64,000 nucleotides of DNA, taken from Lachnospiraceae bacterium. Lineage in GTDB: Bacteria > Bacillota > Clostridia > Lachnospirales > Lachnospiraceae. The stretch lies in assembly GCA_029005135.1 (NCBI GenBank), contig JAQXFO010000046.1, forward strand, positions 1 through 64,000, written 5' to 3'. Shown one piece after another: positions 27,652-36,983 of the stretch; within the stretch, counting starts at the first letter, position 1; every line of letters starts with the position of its first letter. A program made the translations under genes and the position numbers. The notes beneath the pieces are model-generated. The model ran no database searches, was not told the DNA's origin, and saw only the letters and a program-made list of their open reading frames with translations.

Positions 27652-29417
27652 GCAAAGGCGTAATCAAGAAAGTCGCGGGACCGCTGGTCATCGCGGAGGG
27701 CATGCGTGATGCTAACATGTTCGACGTCGTTCGCGTCAGCGATCAGCGACTGATCGGTGAAATTATTGAAATGCACGGCGATCAGGCCTCAATTCAGGTC
27801 TATGAGGAAACATCGGGACTGGGCCCGGGTGAACCGGTCGAATCCACCAACGTCCCTCTGTCCGTCGAATTGGGACCGGGCCTTATCGGTGCGATCTATG
27901 ACGGTATCCAGCGTCCGCTGAACAGTATCATGGAGGTCACACACTCCAACAATCTGTCCCGCGGTGTCGAGGTCTACTCACTGGACCGTGATAAAACATG
28001 GGATTTCAAACCGGCCGTGAACGTCGGCGACGCTGTGGAGGCCGGCGATATCATCGGTACCGTGCAGGAGACCGAGATCGTTGAGCAGAAGATCATGGTG
28101 CCTGTCGGCGTTGCCGGCAGGGTGGCCGAGATCCGCAGCGGCAGCTTCAAGGTCGACGAGACGGTCTGCGTGGTGGAGACCGCTGCCGGCAGACAGGAAC
28201 TGTCAATGATGCAGAAGTGGCCGGTCCGCCGAGGCCGTCCCTACAAACAGAAACTGACGCCGGCCCAGCCTCTGGTGACAGGCCAGCGTGTTGTCGATGC
28301 CTTCTTCCCCATCGCCAAGGGCGGTGTGGCGGCTGTTCCGGGTCCCTTCGGCTCCGGCAAGACCGTCATCCAGCACCAGCTGGCCAAGTGGGCGGAAGCC
28401 GACGTCGTCGTTTATATCGGCTGCGGTGAGCGCGGCAACGAGATGACCGACGTTCTGAACGAATTCCCCGAACTGAAGGACCCGAAGACCGGCGAATCCC
28501 TGATGAAGCGTACCGTGCTGATCGCGAATACCTCCGATATGCCGGTGGCCGCCCGTGAAGCGTCGATCTACACCGGCATCACCATCGCGGAGTATTTCCG
28601 TGACATGGGCTATTCCGTTGCCCTGATGGCTGACTCCACCTCCCGCTGGGCCGAGGCTCTGCGTGAAATGTCCGGCCGTCTGGAGGAAATGCCCGGTGAA
28701 GAAGGCTACCCGGCCTATCTGGGCTCCCGTCTGGCGCAGTTTTATGAACGTGCCGGTCACGTCATTTCACTGGGAAAAGAAGGCCGCGAGGGTCAGCTGT
28801 CCGCCATCGGCGCCGTCTCACCGCCCGGCGGCGATATTTCCGAGCCGGTCTCCCAGGCGACGCTTCGCATTGTCAAGGTATTCTGGGGTCTGGACGCCGA
28901 ACTGGCGCATCAGAGACATTTCCCGGCCATCAACTGGCTGACCTCCTACAGTCTGTATCTTGACAGTATGGGCAAGTGGTTTGACGAGAACGTCTCGCCG
29001 GAGTGGATGACTGTCCGTCAGCATCTGATGTCCCTGCTGCAGGAGGAAGCCTCCCTGAATGAGATCGTCAAGATGGTCGGTATGGATGCCCTGTCTCCCC
29101 AGGACCGCCTGAAAATGGAAGCCGCCCGCTCTATCCGTGAGGACTTCCTGCATCAGAACTCCTTCGACGAGATCGATACCTACACCTCCCTGCCGAAGCA
29201 GTTCAATATGATGAAGCTGGTCTATGCTTTCTATGAAAAGTCCTCGGAGGCGCTGAAGAAGGGGGCGTCGATCGCCGATCTGATCAGCATGAACGTCCGC
29301 GAGCGCATCGGCCGCTACAAATACACCAGAGAAGAGAATGTTCAGGCCGAATACGAACGGATCGAGAAGGAGCTGGCTGTCGAGATCGCCGGCCTGCTCG
29401 GAAAGGAGGACCGGTAA
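27648..29417 (+). CDS. ntpA: V/A-type ATPase catalytic subunit A
   Basis: A 589-residue catalytic subunit. The P-loop GPFGSGKTV lies at about residues 232-240 and is preceded by the non-homologous insert of about 90 residues that distinguishes A from B. Also visible are [15 protein letters not shown] near 260 and the arginine-containing [20 protein letters not shown] near 330. GTG is the start codon; an SD (AAGGAG) lies upstream within ntpG. It hydrolyses or makes ATP at the A-B interfaces. It abuts subunit B directly (TAA then ATG). Confidence 0.97.
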   Translation: MSKGVIKKVAGPLVIAEGMRDANMFDVVRVSDQRLIGEIIEMHGDQASIQVYEETSGLGPGEPVESTNVPLSVELGPGLIGAIYDGIQRPLNSIMEVTHSNNLSRGVEVYSLDRDKTWDFKPAVNVGDAVEAGDIIGTVQETEIVEQKIMVPVGVAGRVAEIRSGSFKVDETVCVVETAAGRQELSMMQKWPVRRGRPYKQKLTPAQPLVTGQRVVDAFFPIAKGGVAAVPGPFGSGKTVIQHQLAKWAEADVVVYIGCGERGNEMTDVLNEFPELKDPKTGESLMKRTVLIANTSDMPVAAREASIYTGITIAEYFRDMGYSVALMADSTSRWAEALREMSGRLEEMPGEEGYPAYLGSRLAQFYERAGHVISLGKEGREGQLSAIGAVSPPGGDISEPVSQATLRIVKVFWGLDAELAHQRHFPAINWLTSYSLYLDSMGKWFDENVSPEWMTVRQHLMSLLQEEASLNEIVKMVGMDALSPQDRLKMEAARSIREDFLHQNSFDEIDTYTSLPKQFNMMKLVYAFYEKSSEALKKGASIADLISMNVRERIGRYKYTREENVQAEYERIEKELAVEIAGLLGKEDR

Positions 29418-30791
29418 ATGCCTAAAGAATACAGAACAATACAGGAAGTCGCCGGACCTTTGATGCTCGTCAAAAGCGTCGAAAATGTCAAATACGATGA
29501 GCTGGGTGAGATTGAGCTGGCCAGCGGCGAAACAAGACGCTGCAAGGTGCTGGAGATCGACGGTGACAATGCCCTCGTCCAGCTGTTCGAATCCTCAACC
29601 GGTATCAACTTAAGCAACAGTAAGGTGCGTTTCCTCGGACGCTCCATGGAGCTGGGCGTCTCCGAAGACATGCTGGGCCGCGTCTTCGACGGTCTGGGCC
29701 GTACCATCGATAACGGCCCGGAGATCCTGCCGGAGGAGCGCCGCGACATCAACGGTCTGCCGATGAACCCGGCCGCCCGCGCCTATCCGTCCGAATTCAT
29801 CCAGACCGGTGTTTCCGCCATCGACGGCCTGAACACCCTGGTCCGCGGACAGAAACTGCCGATCTTTTCGGCCTCCGGTCTGCCCCATGCCAAGCTGGCG
29901 GCTCAGATAGCCAGACAGGCTAAGGTCCGCGGTACCGACGAATCCTTCGCCGTTGTTTTCGCCGCCATGGGTATTACCTTTGAGGAATCCAACTTCTTCA
30001 TTGAATCCTTCCGCGAGACCGGCGCCATCGACAGAACGGTTCTGTTCATCAACCTGGCGAACGATCCGGCCGTTGAGCGTATTGCGACGCCGAAGATGGC
30101 CCTGACGGCAGCGGAATATCTGGCCTTTGAGAAGGACATGCACGTCCTGGTCATTCTGACCGATATCACGAACTATGCCGATGCGCTGCGAGAGGTCTCC
30201 GCTGCACGTAAGGAAGTACCGGGCCGCCGCGGCTACCCGGGCTACATGTACACTGATCTGGCGACGATGTACGAACGCGCCGGCCGCCAGAGAGGCCGCA
30301 AGGGCTCCATTACGATGATCCCGATCCTGACGATGCCGGAAGACGACATCACCCATCCGATCCCCGACCTGACGGGCTACATCACCGAGGGTCAGATCAT
30401 CCTGAGCCGTGACCTTTACCGCAAGGGCGTCACACCGCCGATCAACGTCCTGCCGTCCCTGTCCCGTCTGAAGGATAAGGGTATCGGCAAGGGCAAGACC
30501 CGCGAGGATCACGCCGCCACCATGAACCAGCTCTTTGCCGCTTATTCCCGCGGCAAGGAAGCGAAGGAACTGATGGTCATCCTGGGCGAAGCCGCCCTGT
30601 CGGATATCGACATCCTGTACGCGAAGTTTGCCGATGCCTTCGAGGAAAAATACATTTCTCAGGGCTATGAAGCGGACCGCTCCATCGAAGAGACGCTGGA
30701 CATCGGCTGGGACCTGCTGCGCATGCTGCCGCGTTCCGAACTGAAACGTATCAGCGACGCCATGCTGGATAAGTATTACGACAAAGCCTGA
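29418..30791 (+). CDS. ntpB: V/A-type ATPase regulatory subunit B
   Basis: A 457-residue non-catalytic nucleotide-binding subunit of the hexameric head. It has a degenerate P-loop ([15 protein letters not shown] near 153), as expected, and the conserved [20 protein letters not shown] near 250, which supplies the arginine finger to the A subunit. [17 protein letters not shown] sequence and [20 protein letters not shown] near 300 are further family markers. It starts immediately after ntpA and uses the GGAGGACC region before that stop as SD. Confidence 0.97.
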   Translation: MPKEYRTIQEVAGPLMLVKSVENVKYDELGEIELASGETRRCKVLEIDGDNALVQLFESSTGINLSNSKVRFLGRSMELGVSEDMLGRVFDGLGRTIDNGPEILPEERRDINGLPMNPAARAYPSEFIQTGVSAIDGLNTLVRGQKLPIFSASGLPHAKLAAQIARQAKVRGTDESFAVVFAAMGITFEESNFFIESFRETGAIDRTVLFINLANDPAVERIATPKMALTAAEYLAFEKDMHVLVILTDITNYADALREVSAARKEVPGRRGYPGYMYTDLATMYERAGRQRGRKGSITMIPILTMPEDDITHPIPDLTGYITEGQIILSRDLYRKGVTPPINVLPSLSRLKDKGIGKGKTREDHAATMNQLFAAYSRGKEAKELMVILGEAALSDIDILYAKFADAFEEKYISQGYEADRSIEETLDIGWDLLRMLPRSELKRISDAMLDKYYDKA

Positions 30792-30812
30792 TAACCGGGA
30801 GGGGAACGTTTT

Positions 30813-31472
30813 ATGGCATCCACTCAGGTCAATCCCACCCGCATGGAGCTGACCCGGCTGAAGAAAAAGCTGGCGACAGCCGTGAAGGGACACAAATTAT
30901 TAAAAGACAAGCGCGATGAGCTGATGAGGGAATTCCTCGATCTCGTCCGCGTCAATATGTCGCTCCGTCAGGAAGTGGAAGCGGCGATCCGCCAGGCCAA
31001 CACGGATTTCGTGGTGGCCCGGTCGGATATGTCGGATCAGATCCTGCGGACCGCTCTGATGGCGCCGAAGCAGGACGTCGAGCTGACCGCCGGCCGGCGC
31101 AACGTCATGAGCGTCGATATTCCGGTCTTTGATTACAAGACACGCACACCGGATCCGAACGACATCTATTCATACGGCTACGCCTTCACGTCCAGCGATC
31201 TGGACGCGGCGGTGAAGTCGCTCAGCGATGTCTTTCCGAAAATGCTCAGACTGGCAGAGGTGGAAAAATCCTGTCAGCTGATGGCGGCGGAAATCGAAAA
31301 AACAAGACGTCGCGTGAATGCCCTTGAGCATGTTATAATACCTGAGACGAAAGCGGGCATCAAATACATCACCATGAAGCTTGACGAGAACGAGAGAAGT
31401 ACGCAGATCCGTCTGATGAAGGTCAAGGACATGGTGCTTGAGGATGCTCATCATTACAGTGAAAGGGCTTAA
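30813..31472 (+). CDS. ntpD: V/A-type ATPase central shaft subunit D
   Basis: A 219-residue rotor shaft subunit. It has two long helices at the ends (NPTRMELTRLKKKLATAVKG at the start and KTRRRVNALEHVIIPETKAG near 160) that form the antiparallel coiled coil inside the A3B3 ring. GGGAGGGGAACG precedes the ATG. It is the last subunit gene of the operon, and the next gene begins only 6 bases after its stop. Confidence 0.95.
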   Translation: MASTQVNPTRMELTRLKKKLATAVKGHKLLKDKRDELMREFLDLVRVNMSLRQEVEAAIRQANTDFVVARSDMSDQILRTALMAPKQDVELTAGRRNVMSVDIPVFDYKTRTPDPNDIYSYGYAFTSSDLDAAVKSLSDVFPKMLRLAEVEKSCQLMAAEIEKTRRRVNALEHVIIPETKAGIKYITMKLDENERSTQIRLMKVKDMVLEDAHHYSERA

Positions 31473-31478
31473 TGATAA

Positions 31479-33956
31479 TTGCTTAAAAAGATTCTCAGAG
31501 TACTGGTCTTCCTGCTGACCTTTGCAGGGGGCGTTGTTGTCTTTTCCAACCTTATGAATACCGAAGAAATCGTCAGGGCGTCAGATCTGGAAGATCCGAC
31601 GCTTCCTGTCGTTTGTATGGACTTTAACGGCATCAAGGCCGACCGGCTCTTCGGCTGTACGGAGGCCCTGGACCCGTCGGCGCAGCGGGAGACGCTGATC
31701 CCGCTGTCGGCGGACAAGACACTGAGTCTCTCCTGCAAGCCGTACGAGAATACGATCCGTTCCGCGATGTACGAGATCACCACGCCGGATACCGGCGTGG
31801 TGGTGGCCAATGCCCAGATCGGCAACTTCAAACAGGACGGGGAGTATCAGACGGCCTCCTTTACGATCGGCGCGGCAATACTGATGAACTGCGAATACCC
31901 GATCCGCTTTACCCTGGAGCTTGACGACGGGCGGGAGATCTATTATTACGCCCGCCTGATCCAGCGTGCCCGCAATGACGCAGAGGCCTACCTGAGCTTT
32001 GTGACGGAATTTTATGAGACCTGCCTGAACAAAAGCGGTGCCTCATCGCTCAATGTCTACCTGGAATCAGACAATACCGTGACATCGGACTCCTTTACCC
32101 ATGTGACGCTCAAGTCCTCCTTCGATCAGGTGACCTGGGGCAGCCTCAGTCCCCGTCTGTACCGCCGGGCCGTTCCCACGATCCATGAGATCAACAACAC
32201 CACCGGCACGGTGACACAGAGCTATGTTCTCGAAGCGGTCAATGATGACGGTGAGACCGAGCTTTACCGCGTGGAGGAATACTATCGCCTGCGCTATGAC
32301 AGCCGGCGTATCCGCCTGCTGGATTTTGAGCGCTCCGCCGTCGAGATTTTTGATCCCGCTGAAAGGAGCGTGGTGGCAGCCTCCTCCATCGCCGTCGGCG
32401 TGACGACCTCCGATCTGGTCTACAAGACGGACAGTGCCAATCAGAACCTGGCTTTCGTCCAGGACGATACCCTCTGGTGCTTCAGCAACGCGGCCCAGAA
32501 GCTCTCCTGTGTCTTCACTTACCATAAGGACACGGCGGACGGAGACGAGCGCTGTGACAACAGTGATTATGCCATTGAGATCATCCGTGTAACGACGGGC
32601 GGCGACATCGATTTCGTTGTCAGCGGTTATCACAGCCGCGGCGTCTACGAGGGCCGCCACGGCATCCTCGTCTGCCGCTATCTCGGTGAGAGCGCCTGTG
32701 TGGAGGAACGGTTCTTCATCCCCGATGACCGGGCGTCGGACCGCATTGCCGAAGATCTGGACCGGCTGAGCTATGTGACGCCGGGCGGGAGCTATTATGT
32801 TTATCTGAAGGGAAGCCTGTACCGTCTGGCACCGGGCAGTACGGAACCGGAGACGGTACTGACGGCTATCGATCCCGATTGTTTTGTAGCCTCGGGCAGC
32901 CAGAGCCGTGCCGCCTGGATGAATGAGATGGCGGCCGCCTCTTCGACGCACCTGACGGTCATGAACTTTGATGACGGCACCACCCAGACGATAACGGCCG
33001 ACGAAGGCACCTGCCTCAAGGCTGTCGGCTTTATCAATGATGACTTTATCTACGGTATTGCCGATAAAAATGACCTGCGCCGCAGTGTGACGGGCCGCAT
33101 CCTGGTTTACCTGAGATCGCTGACCATCCTCGGTACCGACGGCGAGACGGTTATGACCTATGAAAAACCGGATATGCTGATCTCGTCCATCGCGATCAAG
33201 AGCGGTCTTATCGAGCTGCAGCGCGTCAGTAAAAATGCCGACGGCAGTTATACCGAGGAATCGACCGATAACATCATGAACAACCGCCAGACGGCGGAGA
33301 CGGCGGTCACCCTCAAGGGCACCGTCAACAGCCGTCAGGGCCGCGTCTATACCCTGATGCTGCCCACCACCGTTTCCACCATCAATCCGCTGGTGACGAC
33401 GGTGCCTCTCCGACGGGACAGCACCAGTCTGGAAATGCCCCTGCCGGCAGGCCGGCCGGCGGGCGAGCGCTATTATGTCTACGGCGGGGGTGAGCTTCAG
33501 AAGGTTCTCAGCGATCCGGCCGAGGCGATCCGTCAGGCCGACAGCCTGAGCGGCACCGTGCTGACAGATGACGGCACCTACCTCTACGAGCGGGGGGGCC
33601 GGGATACCGATAACGAGATCGCCAATGCGGACATTCCCGCCGCCATCATCGCCGATACCCTGGATGCCGATACGCTTCAGGAAAGGGCCGGAGACAGCGG
33701 CACGGTCCTGGATCTGACGGGCTGCTCCCTGGACCAGGTCCTCTATGAGGTCAGCTGCGGACGCCCGGTTCTGGCCAGGACGCCGGAGGGCGGGACGGCC
33801 CTCATCGTCGGCTACAATACCTACAACACCCGGCTCTATGATTTCGCGACGGGTGAGCATTACTGGTACGGCATCAACGACAGCACGGCCCTTTTTGCCG
33901 GTGGCGGCAATGTCTTTCTGACAATCCTCGAGCCGCAGGCGACCCTGAAGTCCTGA
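31479..33956 (+). CDS. Unknown membrane-anchored exported protein
   Basis: An 825-residue protein of unknown function. The N-terminus (LKKILRVLVFLLTFAGGVVV) is an uncleaved anchor or signal. Most of the rest is a beta-rich extracytoplasmic region that may include a propeller. The final 75 residues (LTGCSLDQVLYEVSCGRPVL, then TALIVGYN, then YDFATG) resemble a C39/papain-like domain, with Cys present but a threonine-alanine pair where the family has its HA histidine, so it is probably inactive. The start is the TTG at 31479, because the next in-frame ATG would remove the anchor. It lies 6 bases after ntpD and is probably on the ATPase transcript. Confidence 0.72.
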   Translation: MLKKILRVLVFLLTFAGGVVVFSNLMNTEEIVRASDLEDPTLPVVCMDFNGIKADRLFGCTEALDPSAQRETLIPLSADKTLSLSCKPYENTIRSAMYEITTPDTGVVVANAQIGNFKQDGEYQTASFTIGAAILMNCEYPIRFTLELDDGREIYYYARLIQRARNDAEAYLSFVTEFYETCLNKSGASSLNVYLESDNTVTSDSFTHVTLKSSFDQVTWGSLSPRLYRRAVPTIHEINNTTGTVTQSYVLEAVNDDGETELYRVEEYYRLRYDSRRIRLLDFERSAVEIFDPAERSVVAASSIAVGVTTSDLVYKTDSANQNLAFVQDDTLWCFSNAAQKLSCVFTYHKDTADGDERCDNSDYAIEIIRVTTGGDIDFVVSGYHSRGVYEGRHGILVCRYLGESACVEERFFIPDDRASDRIAEDLDRLSYVTPGGSYYVYLKGSLYRLAPGSTEPETVLTAIDPDCFVASGSQSRAAWMNEMAAASSTHLTVMNFDDGTTQTITADEGTCLKAVGFINDDFIYGIADKNDLRRSVTGRILVYLRSLTILGTDGETVMTYEKPDMLISSIAIKSGLIELQRVSKNADGSYTEESTDNIMNNRQTAETAVTLKGTVNSRQGRVYTLMLPTTVSTINPLVTTVPLRRDSTSLEMPLPAGRPAGERYYVYGGGELQKVLSDPAEAIRQADSLSGTVLTDDGTYLYERGGRDTDNEIANADIPAAIIADTLDADTLQERAGDSGTVLDLTGCSLDQVLYEVSCGRPVLARTPEGGTALIVGYNTYNTRLYDFATGEHYWYGINDSTALFAGGGNVFLTILEPQATLKS

Positions 33957-33963
33957 ATAAGGC

Positions 33964-33992
33964 CTGACAGAAGAGAGCGGGCGTGATATAAT
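33964..33992 (+). promoter_or_regulatory. Promoter of asnS
   Basis: CTGACA (33964-33969) and TATAAT (33987-33992) are 17 bp apart, with an extended -10 (TGATATAAT). The 85-base leader contains a small TGCCG/CGGCA hairpin (34030-34042) followed by TTTT, but no T-box features. Confidence 0.8.
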
Positions 33993-34082
33993 ACGGGTTG
34001 CCCTGCAGGCCTTTCGCACCGCCAAAGACTGCCGGGACGGCATTTTCGAAAAAAAGAATATACACTGACAAAGGAGTCATAT

Positions 34083-35477
34083 ATGGAGAAGCTGGTAACC
34101 GTCAGAGAGCTGTTCAAACACACAGAAGATTATCTGGATAAGAAGATTGCCGTGGGCGGCTGGGTGCGTTCCATCCGCGCTTCGAAAAACTTCGGTTTTG
34201 TCGTTGTCCATGACGGCACCTTTTTCGATACCCTGCAGGTCGTTATCCACGACAGCATGGTGAATTTCGCGCAGATCAGCAAGCTGAACGTCGGCTCGGC
34301 TGTTATCGTCCGCGGCACCCTGGTGGCAACACCGGAGGCCGGGCAGCCCTTCGAGATCCAGGCCGACGCGGTCGAGGTGGAAGGCGCTTCCACACCGGAT
34401 TATCCGCTGCAGAAGAAGCGTCACAGCATCGAATTCCTGAGAACGATGCCGCATCTGCGTGCCCGCACCAATGTCTTCCAGGCGGTCTTCCGCATCCGTT
34501 CCCTCTGTGCCTACGCCATTCATCAGTATTTCCAGGACAGAGGCTTTGTCTATGTCCATACACCTCTGATTACCGGCTCCGACTGTGAGGGCGCCGGCGA
34601 GATGTTCCAGGTGACGACACTGGCTCTCAACGATCCGCCGCGCACGGAGGACGGCGCCATCGACTTCAGCAAGGACTTCGTCGGCAAGGCCACGAACCTG
34701 ACGGTCTCCGGCCAGCTGAACGGCGAGACCTATGCCCAGGCCTTCCGCAACATCTACACCTTCGGTCCCACCTTCCGCGCCGAGAATTCCAATACACCGC
34801 GCCATGCGGCCGAGTTCTGGATGATCGAGCCGGAAATGGCCTTCGCCGATCTGGAGGATGATATGGCCTGCGCCGAGGGCATGCTCAAATTCGTCATTAA
34901 CTATGTGATGGAAAATGCGCCCGAGGAGATGGCTTTCCTCAATAAATTTGTGGACAAGGGCCTGATCGACCGTCTGAACGGTGTCCGCCATGCCAAATTC
35001 GCCCATGTCACCTACACGGAGGCTGTCGAGATCCTTCAGTCTTCCGGCAGGGACTTCGAATACCCGGTGTCCTGGGGCGTGGATCTTCAAACTGAGCATG
35101 AGCGTTATCTGACGGAGGAGGTCTTCAAGGGGCCGGTCTTCGTTACCGATTACCCGAAGGAGATCAAGGCCTTCTATATGAAGCTGAACCCGGATGGCCG
35201 GACGGTGGCCGCCGTCGACTGCCTGGTACCGGGCATCGGCGAGATCATCGGCGGTTCTCAGCGTGAGGATGACTACGAGGTTCTGAAATCCCGGATTGAG
35301 GAGCTGGGAATGGATCCGGCCGGCTACGATTTCTATCTGGATCTGCGCCGCTACGGTACGACACGCCATGCCGGCTTTGGCCTGGGCTTCGAGCGCTGCG
35401 TCATGTATCTGACAGGCATGACCAACATCCGCGATGTCCTGCCTTTCCCGAGAACCACCGGCAGCTGCGAGCTGTAA
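34083..35477 (+). CDS. asnS: Asparaginyl-tRNA synthetase
   Basis: A class II aminoacyl-tRNA synthetase of 464 residues that charges tRNA-Asn. The N-terminal OB-fold anticodon domain begins near [20 protein letters not shown]. The catalytic core carries RNVFQ-type motif 1 ([20 protein letters not shown]), motif 2 ([20 protein letters not shown] near 222) and motif 3 ([16 protein letters not shown] near 438). The ending [14 protein letters not shown], with P-F-P-R, fits AsnS rather than AspRS. AAAGGAG lies 7 bases upstream of the ATG. It is a single-gene unit with a strong promoter and terminator. Confidence 0.97.
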   Translation: MEKLVTVRELFKHTEDYLDKKIAVGGWVRSIRASKNFGFVVVHDGTFFDTLQVVIHDSMVNFAQISKLNVGSAVIVRGTLVATPEAGQPFEIQADAVEVEGASTPDYPLQKKRHSIEFLRTMPHLRARTNVFQAVFRIRSLCAYAIHQYFQDRGFVYVHTPLITGSDCEGAGEMFQVTTLALNDPPRTEDGAIDFSKDFVGKATNLTVSGQLNGETYAQAFRNIYTFGPTFRAENSNTPRHAAEFWMIEPEMAFADLEDDMACAEGMLKFVINYVMENAPEEMAFLNKFVDKGLIDRLNGVRHAKFAHVTYTEAVEILQSSGRDFEYPVSWGVDLQTEHERYLTEEVFKGPVFVTDYPKEIKAFYMKLNPDGRTVAAVDCLVPGIGEIIGGSQREDDYEVLKSRIEELGMDPAGYDFYLDLRRYGTTRHAGFGLGFERCVMYLTGMTNIRDVLPFPRTTGSCEL

Positions 35478-35525
35478 AAGGTGCCCGGCGGGCCCGGAGC
35501 CTGTCAGGAATTATAAGGCAATCAG

Positions 35526-35557
35526 GCAGACTGCTGCGGCAGTCTGCTTTTTTCTTT
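35526..35557 (+). terminator. Intrinsic terminator of asnS
   Basis: A perfect 9-bp stem GCAGACTGC / GCAGTCTGC with a TGCG loop is followed by TTTTTTCTTT. It starts 49 bases after the asnS stop. Confidence 0.93.
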
Positions 35558-35595
35558 ACTGAATTTTTTCCGGAGGCCCTTCCGGGCTAAGGGTG

Positions 35596-35624
35596 TTTTT
35601 TTGGACTACAGGAAACGGTATAAT
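35596..35624 (+). promoter_or_regulatory. Possible promoter of rmuC-addBA
   Basis: A perfect TATAAT lies at 35619-35624. The position 17 bp upstream (35596-35601) is only a T-run, so the -35 is weak. Confidence 0.5.
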
Positions 35625-35672
35625 GGGAACAAACGTTATGCCTGAATCATGATCGTACGGAAGGATGGCTTT

Positions 35673-36980
35673 ATGGAATGGAATGATATCCTGCTGGTCG
35701 CGGCGGCTTTGGCAGCGATCCTTATGTGTGTGCTTCTCATCGTGCTGCTGGTGCGTCAGAAGGCCCTGGAAGGGCGCCTCGACAGAGAGGATGTGCGTGA
35801 TGAGCTTCTCAGAATACGGGAGAAGATCGATACCGGCGCCCACAGCCGGGAGCATGCCGATGCCGTTCTCCGTCAGGAGGTATCCCTTAATCTTCAGCGC
35901 ATGTCTCAGTATCAGCAGGCGCAGCTCAATGACATGGCGGAGAGGCAGGCCGAGACCTTCCGGAACATCCGCGACGACAACAACATTTTCCGGGATAAGC
36001 TGGTGGAGGCGGTGGCCCTTTCCATGGAAAAGCTGCAGAACGCCAACGAGAAGAGGCTGACGGCGATCCAGGGGGTCGTCGACGAGCAGCTCGGCCGGCA
36101 TCTCAATGAACGTCTGGAGACGAGCTTTGCCGGCGTGACGCAGCAGCTGAACAGCCTGTACCGGTCTCTGGGTGAGCTGAAGGAACTGTCCGGCGGCGTT
36201 TCCGAACTGAACCGCACCCTGGCTAATGTGAAGACCCGAGGCAACTGGGGCGAAGTCCAGCTGCGGCGGATTCTGGAGGAGACGATGGCTCCCGGCCAGT
36301 TTGTGAGCAATGTCGTCACCAAACGAGGCTCCCGCGACCGGGTGGAATTCGCGGTGCGTTTTCCGGCTTCCGTCGACGGCGGGGAGGATGTGCTGATGCC
36401 CATCGACGCCAAGTTCCCGGCGGATATCTACAACCGTGTGATTGATGCCGCCGACAGGGGCGACAGCGAGGCTCTGACCGAGGCGCAGAACGACCTGAAG
36501 AACCGCATCAAAAAGGAAGCCTCCGACATCGCCGGCAAATATCTGGATCCGCCCAGAACCACGAATTTTGCCTTCCTCTACCTGCCCACCGAAGGCCTCT
36601 ACGCCGAGGTGCTGCGTCTCGACGGACTGACGGAGGCCTGCCAGAAGAAGGGGGTCATTGTGACCGGTCCGACCACCGTGACGGCGGTGCTTAACAGCCT
36701 CCGGGTCGGCTTCCGCAACGTGGCCCTGTCGAAGAAAAGTGTCGAGGTACTGAAACTTCTGGAGGCGGTCAAGGGCCAGATCGGTCATCTTGATGACGTG
36801 GTGGCCAGGACCCAGAAAAAACTGGAGGAGGCCGTGGGCCTCACCGAGGATATACAGAAGAGGACACGCCGTCTGAACAGCCGTATGAAGACCGTTGGCG
36901 AGATGGATCAGGCTGCTTCCGATGCGCTGCTGGATCTGGGAAACGATAACGACCTTTTGATGCAGGAAGAGGATAACTAA
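35673..36980 (+). CDS. rmuC: RmuC-family DNA recombination protein
   Basis: A 435-residue protein of the RmuC family, linked to limiting recombination at inverted repeats and containing a nuclease-like core. One membrane helix (ILLVAAALAAILMCVLLIVL) is followed by a long coiled coil to about residue 150. The core has NVKTRGNWGEVQLRRILEE near 182, LMPIDAKFPADIY near 245 and FLYLPTEGLYAEVLR near 300. ATG 35673 is preferred over the in-frame 35649 because GGAAGGA lies 7 bases before it. It is 3 bases from addB, so a shared repair operon is likely. Confidence 0.93.
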   Translation: MEWNDILLVAAALAAILMCVLLIVLLVRQKALEGRLDREDVRDELLRIREKIDTGAHSREHADAVLRQEVSLNLQRMSQYQQAQLNDMAERQAETFRNIRDDNNIFRDKLVEAVALSMEKLQNANEKRLTAIQGVVDEQLGRHLNERLETSFAGVTQQLNSLYRSLGELKELSGGVSELNRTLANVKTRGNWGEVQLRRILEETMAPGQFVSNVVTKRGSRDRVEFAVRFPASVDGGEDVLMPIDAKFPADIYNRVIDAADRGDSEALTEAQNDLKNRIKKEASDIAGKYLDPPRTTNFAFLYLPTEGLYAEVLRLDGLTEACQKKGVIVTGPTTVTAVLNSLRVGFRNVALSKKSVEVLKLLEAVKGQIGHLDDVVARTQKKLEEAVGLTEDIQKRTRRLNSRMKTVGEMDQAASDALLDLGNDNDLLMQEEDN

Positions 36981-36983
36981 GCT

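Noticed and set aside
33993..34082. T-box leader before asnS
   Set aside because: The leader is under 90 bases and lacks the T-box sequence and specifier loop; only a small GC hairpin is present.
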